Assembly (NCBI GenBank): GCA_016213775.1
Contig: JACQZR010000176.1
Location: 1 to 55,752, forward strand
DNA: 55,752 nucleotides
Origin: Acidobacteriota bacterium
Lineage (GTDB): Bacteria > Acidobacteriota > Terriglobia > Bryobacterales > Bryobacteraceae
Direction: 5' to 3'
Part shown: piece after piece, positions 51,761 to 55,752 of the stretch
Layout: each line of letters opens with the position of its first letter
Position numbering within the stretch: the stretch's first letter is position 1
Position numbers and translations under genes: made by a program
The notes under the pieces: generated by a model
What the model was told of the DNA's origin: nothing
The model's input: the letters and a program-made list of their open reading frames with translations, nothing else
The model's database searches: none

Positions 51761-53429
51761 GGGACCTAAGAAACCATCCTCACCTGGCGGCATTGTCGAT
51801 GTCGCCGCGGTGTCGCTCCTGCTCGCGGCGTTGTCGGCAATCGCCATCTGGTTCCACGTCTCCAACGGCTACTCGCTGTACCTTGGCGACGCCGCCGCGC
51901 ACCTCAACATCGCCCGCCGCTGGCTCGACACGCGTCAGGCCGGCCCGCATCAGATTGGGACAGTATGGTTGCCAGTCCCTCACCTGTTCACCATGCCGTT
52001 TGCTCGCGTGGACGAGTGGTGGCGCAGCGGGCTGGCCGGAGCAATCCCCGCCGGCGCATGCTTCGTCGTCGCCGGAACATTCCTCTACGCCGCCGTGCGC
52101 CGCGTGTTCGCATCCAAACCAGCGGCTACAGCGGCGACCCTGTTGTTCGCACTCAACCCCAACGTGCTGTACCTCCAGACGACGCCGCTCACAGAGCCGT
52201 ACTATTTCGCCTGGTTCGCCGCGATGCTCTACGCCTCGGTCACCTACGCCGCAACCAACAGCCTCTGGCCCGTTGTGATTGCTGGCATCGCATCCAACCT
52301 GGCATCGCTCACACGCTACGAGGGCTGGTTCCTCATTCCCTTCCTCGCCCTCTACTTCGCACTCGCGGGAAAGCGCACAGGGTGCGGCGCGCACCAACAG
52401 GGGCGCATGAACATCGCTCGCGCCGCACTCCGTTGTGCGCGTGTTCCTCAAATGTCCCGCCGCATCGAGGCGGGCATTCTGTTCGGCACAATCGCCATCC
52501 TCGGCCCTCTGTGGTGGCTCGCCCACAACTGGTGGTTCTACGGCAATGCACTCGAATTCTATAACGGCCCCTACTCCGCAATGGCCATCTACCAGCGCCA
52601 ATTGGTGGAAGGCATGGAGCGTTATCCCGGCGATCACAACTGGTGGAAAGCGTTCGGCCAATTCTCGGCCGCTACGCGTCTCTGCGCCGGCGTAGCGCTC
52701 GTCATCCTCGGACTGGCGGGAATCATCACAGCGCTGTGGAAACGCGCCTTCTGGGCAGTCGGCTTCCTGCTCCTCCCAGCCGCTTTCTACGTGTGGAGCA
52801 TCTACGGATCCGGCACTCCTATTTATGTGCCGCACCTCTGGCCCAACAGCTACTACAACACCCGCTACGGACTCGCCGGCCTGCCGCTGTTGGTGCTCTG
52901 CGCGGCATCATTGGTGGCCGTGGTTCCGCAGCGGCTCCGCGCCGTTGCCGCCATTCTCGTCGTGCTTTCCGGCTCCACCCCTTGGCTGTCCTACCCACGC
53001 CCGGAATCCTGGATTACCTGGAAGGAAGCGCAAGTGAACGGCGGGCCGCGGCGGCAATACACAGCGGAAGCCGCCGAATATCTGAAATCCCGCTACGTCG
53101 CCGGCCAGGGCATCTACATGAATTTCGGCGACCTCAGCGGCATACTCCAGCAAGCAGGCATCCCACTTAGCGAAGCACTCGACGACGGTAGCCATCCCTG
53201 GTACAACGCCGTCGAGCAGCGGCCGGACCTTTTCCTTCATGAAGAATGGGCGATAGCCATCAGCGGAGACTCGGTCGCCACCGCGTTGTTGAAAGATGGG
53301 AAACGCCGCCAGAGGTACGTCTGTGAGAAGATGATTATGAACAAAGGCGCGCCCGTAATCGAGATTTACCGGCGGCAATCCGTACTGCATGACGATCCCC
53401 TTCATCAAAGCCCACGGCGCCAGGAATGA
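51729..53429 (+). CDS. Polytopic membrane protein, GT39/ArnT-like glycosyltransferase family
   Basis: A 566-residue protein with about ten membrane segments, starting here at a TTG that overlaps the kinase gene; a slightly later start is possible. The first extracytoplasmic loop carries GDAAAHLNIARRWLDTRQAG with an Asp, like the catalytic Asp of GT-C enzymes. The long C-terminal tail (ESWITWKEAQVNGGPRRQY, then AEYLKSRYVAGQGIYMNFGD) is soluble. Such proteins use lipid-linked sugars to modify lipids or proteins. The loop at about residues 215-238 is encoded by a 68-base inverted-repeat sequence (52373-52440) and looks inserted. The neighbouring sugar genes fit a surface-glycan role. Confidence 0.82.
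   Translation: MKNSARSRRSKGPKKPSSPGGIVDVAAVSLLLAALSAIAIWFHVSNGYSLYLGDAAAHLNIARRWLDTRQAGPHQIGTVWLPVPHLFTMPFARVDEWWRSGLAGAIPAGACFVVAGTFLYAAVRRVFASKPAATAATLLFALNPNVLYLQTTPLTEPYYFAWFAAMLYASVTYAATNSLWPVVIAGIASNLASLTRYEGWFLIPFLALYFALAGKRTGCGAHQQGRMNIARAALRCARVPQMSRRIEAGILFGTIAILGPLWWLAHNWWFYGNALEFYNGPYSAMAIYQRQLVEGMERYPGDHNWWKAFGQFSAATRLCAGVALVILGLAGIITALWKRAFWAVGFLLLPAAFYVWSIYGSGTPIYVPHLWPNSYYNTRYGLAGLPLLVLCAASLVAVVPQRLRAVAAILVVLSGSTPWLSYPRPESWITWKEAQVNGGPRRQYTAEAAEYLKSRYVAGQGIYMNFGDLSGILQQAGIPLSEALDDGSHPWYNAVEQRPDLFLHEEWAIAISGDSVATALLKDGKRRQRYVCEKMIMNKGAPVIEIYRRQSVLHDDPLHQSPRRQE
52373..52440. repeat. 68-base inverted repeat inside the glycosyltransferase-like gene
   Basis: GCGCACA (52373-52379) pairs with TGTGCGC (52434-52440), and GTGCGGCGCG (52382-52391) pairs with CGCGCCGCAC (52419-52428). 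Bulges of two and five bases separate the two helices, and a 27-base centre lies between the arms. The sequence keeps the reading frame open. It looks like a REP-type or small palindromic mobile sequence; no second copy was noticed in the window. Confidence 0.5.
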
Positions 53430-54192
53430 TTTCCTGCTCTCATGGCTCGGCGATGTCCCAGAGGGCGACCAGCGAGCGATGGCAATCGCCATTTGCGATC
53501 GCAATACCGGTGTTGGCGCCGACGGCTGGATACTGGTCGCGCCCGGCGCTTCAGAGCAATCACACGGCGCCATTCGTCTCTACAATTCCGATGGCAGCGA
53601 TTCGGAAATCTCCGGCAACGGCACACGCTGCGCCGCGGCCATGTTGATCGATGCCGGCATCGCCACTAACGATGTCCGCATTACTACCGGAGCCGGCACC
53701 AAGTACCTGCGGCTGCTCCAGCGCGACGGCGACCGCTATCAGTTGGAAATGAACATGGGCCGTGCGAACCTCGCGCCAGGCAACCTCTACTACCAGTTAC
53801 AACTGGAAGACGACATGCACGAGGTGACGATTCTGAATGTGGGTAACCCGCAGTGCGTGCTCTTTACCGGCAACTTCGATTTCGACTGGCGCGATCTAGG
53901 CCGCCGCATCGAATGGCATCCCCATTTCCCCAAACGCACGAATGTCTCGTTCGTCAAAGTGCGCGACCGTCATAATCTCGACGTGCTGTTCTGGGAGCGC
54001 GGCGCGGGGGAAACCGCGAGTTCGGGAACAGGAAGCATGGGAGCCGCCGCCGCCGCCGTGGTGCGCGGCCTGGCCGAAAGCCCTCTCACCGTAAATACTT
54101 CGGCCGGCCCCCTTTCGCTGGAGTGGAAAGGCGACGATATATTCTTGACAGGACCATCGCAAATCGTGGTCCGCGGCAACTTCTTCGGATAA
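53389..54192 (+). CDS. DapF-like protein lacking both catalytic cysteines
   Basis: A 267-residue protein clearly of the diaminopimelate epimerase family: FIKAHGARNDFLL, NTGVGADGWILVAP, YNSDGSDSEISGNGTRCAAA, LNVGNPQCVLFTGNFDF and FWERGAGETASSGTGSMG. In true DapF the two acid-base residues are cysteines, in N-x-D-G-S-x4-C-G-N and in GET-x-A-C-G. Here both are serine: Ser75 and Ser212. Cys81 is present but is not the catalytic one. The protein could be a Ser/Ser variant enzyme, have a different isomerase activity, or be inactive. The ATG overlaps the upstream gene by 41 bases. There are no lysine-pathway genes around it. Confidence 0.9.
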   Translation: MTIPFIKAHGARNDFLLSWLGDVPEGDQRAMAIAICDRNTGVGADGWILVAPGASEQSHGAIRLYNSDGSDSEISGNGTRCAAAMLIDAGIATNDVRITTGAGTKYLRLLQRDGDRYQLEMNMGRANLAPGNLYYQLQLEDDMHEVTILNVGNPQCVLFTGNFDFDWRDLGRRIEWHPHFPKRTNVSFVKVRDRHNLDVLFWERGAGETASSGTGSMGAAAAAVVRGLAESPLTVNTSAGPLSLEWKGDDIFLTGPSQIVVRGNFFG

Positions 54193-54199
54193 ATCTAAT

Positions 54200-55528
54200 A
54201 TGTCAATTAATCAGGAAAATAATATAGACTGGGCTGGAAAACTGGAAGAGAAGCTCAGAACAAAGACGGCCCAGGTGGGCGTCATTGGGCTCGGCTACGT
54301 CGGCTTGCCTCTTGCCGTCGAATTCGCCAAAGCCGGCTTTCAAGTCACAGGTATTGATGTACTGACGGATAAAGTCAACTCGCTCAACAAGGGAGTCTCC
54401 TACGTTCAGGATGTGCCATCGGAAGTGTTGGCCCCTCTCGTCGCCTCTGGTCATCTGAAGGCAACTACCGATTTCGCGGTTCTGGAGAAACTCGATACAG
54501 TCAACATCGCCGTCCCCACCCCGCTGCGTAAAACAAAAGACCCCGACATGAGCTACGTGGTCTCAGCCAGCCAGCAGGTCTCCCAATTCGCCCACCCCGG
54601 CTTGCTCGTCATCCTCGAATCCACCACTTATCCCGGCACCACCGCCGAACTCGTGTTGCCGATGATCGAAAAGAGTGGCATGGAAGTAGGCAAGGATTTT
54701 TTCCTCTGCTTCTCGCCGGAACGCGTCGACCCGGGCAATCCCAAATACCAGACAGTGAACATCCCCAAGGTCGTGGGCGGCATCACCCCAGCCTGCACTC
54801 ACCTTGCAGCCACGTTTTACGCGCAGGCCCTCGAAACCGTGGTCCCGGTAAGTTCCACGCAGGTCGCGGAAATGGTGAAGCTGTTGGAGAACACCTTCCG
54901 CATGATCAACATCGGATTGGTGAACGAGCTTGCCATCATGTGCGATCGCATGGGCATCAACGTTTGGGAGATCATCGAAGCCGCGGCCACCAAGCCCTTC
55001 GGATTTATGCCCTTCTTCCCCGGCCCCGGTTTGGGCGGCCACTGCATTCCCATCGACCCGTTTTATCTCTCCTGGAAAACGAAGCAGGCTGGCATTGAAG
55101 CCCGTTTCATCGACCTTGCCGGATACATCAACGGCCAGATGCCGCACTTCGTCGTCGACAAGGTGCAGAACGCATTGAACGACCATTGCAAGGCGCTCAA
55201 AGGTTCCAAGGTCCATGTGATGGGCGTCGCTTATAAGCGCGACATCGACGACGTGCGCGAGTCCCCTGCCCTCGACATCATTCACTTGCTCGGCAAGCGC
55301 GGCGCAACGGTGACTTACAGCGATCCGTACGTCCCCAAGGTGAACGTCGAAGGCCACGACATGGAGCGTGTGGATCCGGTTGAAGCGGCGGCCTCGTCGG
55401 ACTGCGTCGTAGTAGTGACGGACCACTCTTCCATCGACTACAACAAGGTCCTGGAAGCCTCCCACCTCATCGTGGACACGCGCAATGCTCTCAAGAAACT
55501 AAAATCGGACAAAATTGTCCGGCTGTAG
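54200..55528 (+). CDS. UDP-N-acetyl-hexosamine/UDP-sugar 6-dehydrogenase
   Basis: A 442-residue enzyme of the UDP-glucose/GDP-mannose dehydrogenase family. The NAD-binding Rossmann motif is VGVIGLGYVGLPLAVEFAKA, the middle has LESTTYPGTTAELVLPMIEK and SPERVDPGNPKY, and the catalytic Cys282 is in GPGLGGHCIPIDPFYLSWK. The C-terminal UDP-binding domain has GVAYKRDIDDVRESPALDII. The pattern is closest to the WbpA/TviB type that makes UDP-N-acetylhexosaminuronic acids for surface polysaccharides, but the exact sugar is not certain. It starts seven bases after the DapF-like gene. Confidence 0.92.
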   Translation: MSINQENNIDWAGKLEEKLRTKTAQVGVIGLGYVGLPLAVEFAKAGFQVTGIDVLTDKVNSLNKGVSYVQDVPSEVLAPLVASGHLKATTDFAVLEKLDTVNIAVPTPLRKTKDPDMSYVVSASQQVSQFAHPGLLVILESTTYPGTTAELVLPMIEKSGMEVGKDFFLCFSPERVDPGNPKYQTVNIPKVVGGITPACTHLAATFYAQALETVVPVSSTQVAEMVKLLENTFRMINIGLVNELAIMCDRMGINVWEIIEAAATKPFGFMPFFPGPGLGGHCIPIDPFYLSWKTKQAGIEARFIDLAGYINGQMPHFVVDKVQNALNDHCKALKGSKVHVMGVAYKRDIDDVRESPALDIIHLLGKRGATVTYSDPYVPKVNVEGHDMERVDPVEAAASSDCVVVVTDHSSIDYNKVLEASHLIVDTRNALKKLKSDKIVRL

Positions 55529-55541
55529 GCCGTCTTGTGGG

Positions 55542-55581
55542 GCGGCCAATCCTGGCCGCGGCTGGCCTTTCCAGGCCAGCC
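55542..55581 (+). terminator. Tandem hairpins after the UDP-sugar dehydrogenase gene
   Basis: GCGGCCA-ATCC-TGGCCGC (55542-55559) and GGCTGGCCT-TTCC-AGGCCAGCC (55560-55581) are perfect adjacent stem-loops of seven and nine pairs. They lie 14 bases after the stop codon. No clear T-run follows, so termination efficiency is uncertain. Confidence 0.6.
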
Positions 55582-55614
55582 CACTGGAGTTTGGACATTT
55601 TCAGGTGTTCCATG

Positions 55615-55752
55615 ATCGGGTCGAGTGACGGGGTTTGTGCCCCGTCACCCTCCCACACCACCGGACGTGCGGTTTTCCGCATCCGGCGGTTGAACGCAGC
55701 GGTTTATCGCGCCGCAAGATCTGATGGCAATAGAAACTGAAGTTGCTTTAGC
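55615..55752 (-). mobile_element. 3' end of a group II intron (domains V and VI), running off the window
   Basis: On the minus strand, 55689-55658 folds as a domain V: outer stem CCGCCGG/CCGGTGG with one G-U pair, inner stem TGCGG/CCGCA capped by AAAA, and a two-base CG bulge on the 3' side. The CGC in the lower stem matches the catalytic triad form of class IIC introns. After it, GTGACGGGG/CCCCGTCAC (55648-55625) forms a domain VI hairpin. The sequence TCGACCCGAT then ends the element at 55615 with an A seven bases from the end as candidate branch point. The 5' part and the reverse transcriptase gene would lie to the right, outside the window. Confidence 0.75.

Overview
The window reads as chromosomal DNA of an Acidobacteriota member, most likely from the Solibacter/Bryobacter group (Bryobacterales). 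The clues are two very large Oar-type TonB-dependent receptors with N-terminal carboxypeptidase-regulatory domains, two MacB/FtsX-type 'orphan' permeases of the acidobacterial duplicated type without an ATPase, a DUF1549/DUF1553-DUF1501 secretion-type pair, an SBBP beta-propeller protein, an ECF42 sigma factor with its YCII/DGPF partner, a sigma factor divergent from a giant Ser/Thr kinase, and high GC. The taxonomic placement is inference from gene content.

Layout. 1-1329: housekeeping end (3' part of rplS, then rnhB and a small membrane protein). 1331-3498: a serine hydrolase flanked by wreckage (a collapsed higB-higA toxin-antitoxin pair and a shrunken acyltransferase fragment). 3499-8233: an Oar-like receptor and a small secreted protein with a good terminator. 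8357-14649: the most unusual block, a co-oriented set of sigma factor, membrane-anchored zinc-finger/TPR protein, CHAT protease, unknown protein and trypsin-like protease. The zinc-finger/TPR and CHAT genes are separated only by a frame change at a run of ten A. 14679-18300: a sigma-54 activator without a sensor domain, then an orphan permease. 18309-19891: ECF42 sigma factor and YCII protein. 20027-22117: three small genes of mostly unknown function. 22124-26961 (minus strand): NHL protein, DUF1549/1553, DUF1501 and a SUMF1-like protein, apparently one operon. 26999-29980 (minus strand): an intact Phd-type antitoxin with a broken PIN toxin, and a two-subunit molybdenum hydroxylase. 30084-33307: a frameshifted SBBP propeller gene and a possible Cys/His amidase-like protein. 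33296-39125: a stretch bounded by a tRNA-Val-like remnant and an intact tRNA-Val(TAC), holding a secreted protein, an ECF sigma factor and a 1267-residue kinase/ATPase/TPR regulator. 39172-45089: second orphan permease, cytochrome c'-like protein, small secreted protein, Gfo/Idh/MocA oxidoreductase and a PEP-CTERM protein. 45097-50718: astacin-like metalloprotease and second Oar-like receptor. 50843-55528: PfkB kinase, polytopic glycosyltransferase-like protein, a DapF homologue lacking both catalytic cysteines, and a UDP-sugar dehydrogenase. 55615-55752: the 3' end of a group II intron that runs off the window.

Two themes stand out. First, signalling and proteolysis: three different sigma factors, a sigma-54 activator, a Ser/Thr kinase, a CHAT protease, a trypsin-like protease and an astacin-like protease. 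Second, genetic decay: two toxin-antitoxin modules, an acyltransferase, a secreted protein, a tRNA and the SBBP gene all show frameshifts or internal deletions. No CRISPR array, rRNA gene, integrase or transposase was seen.
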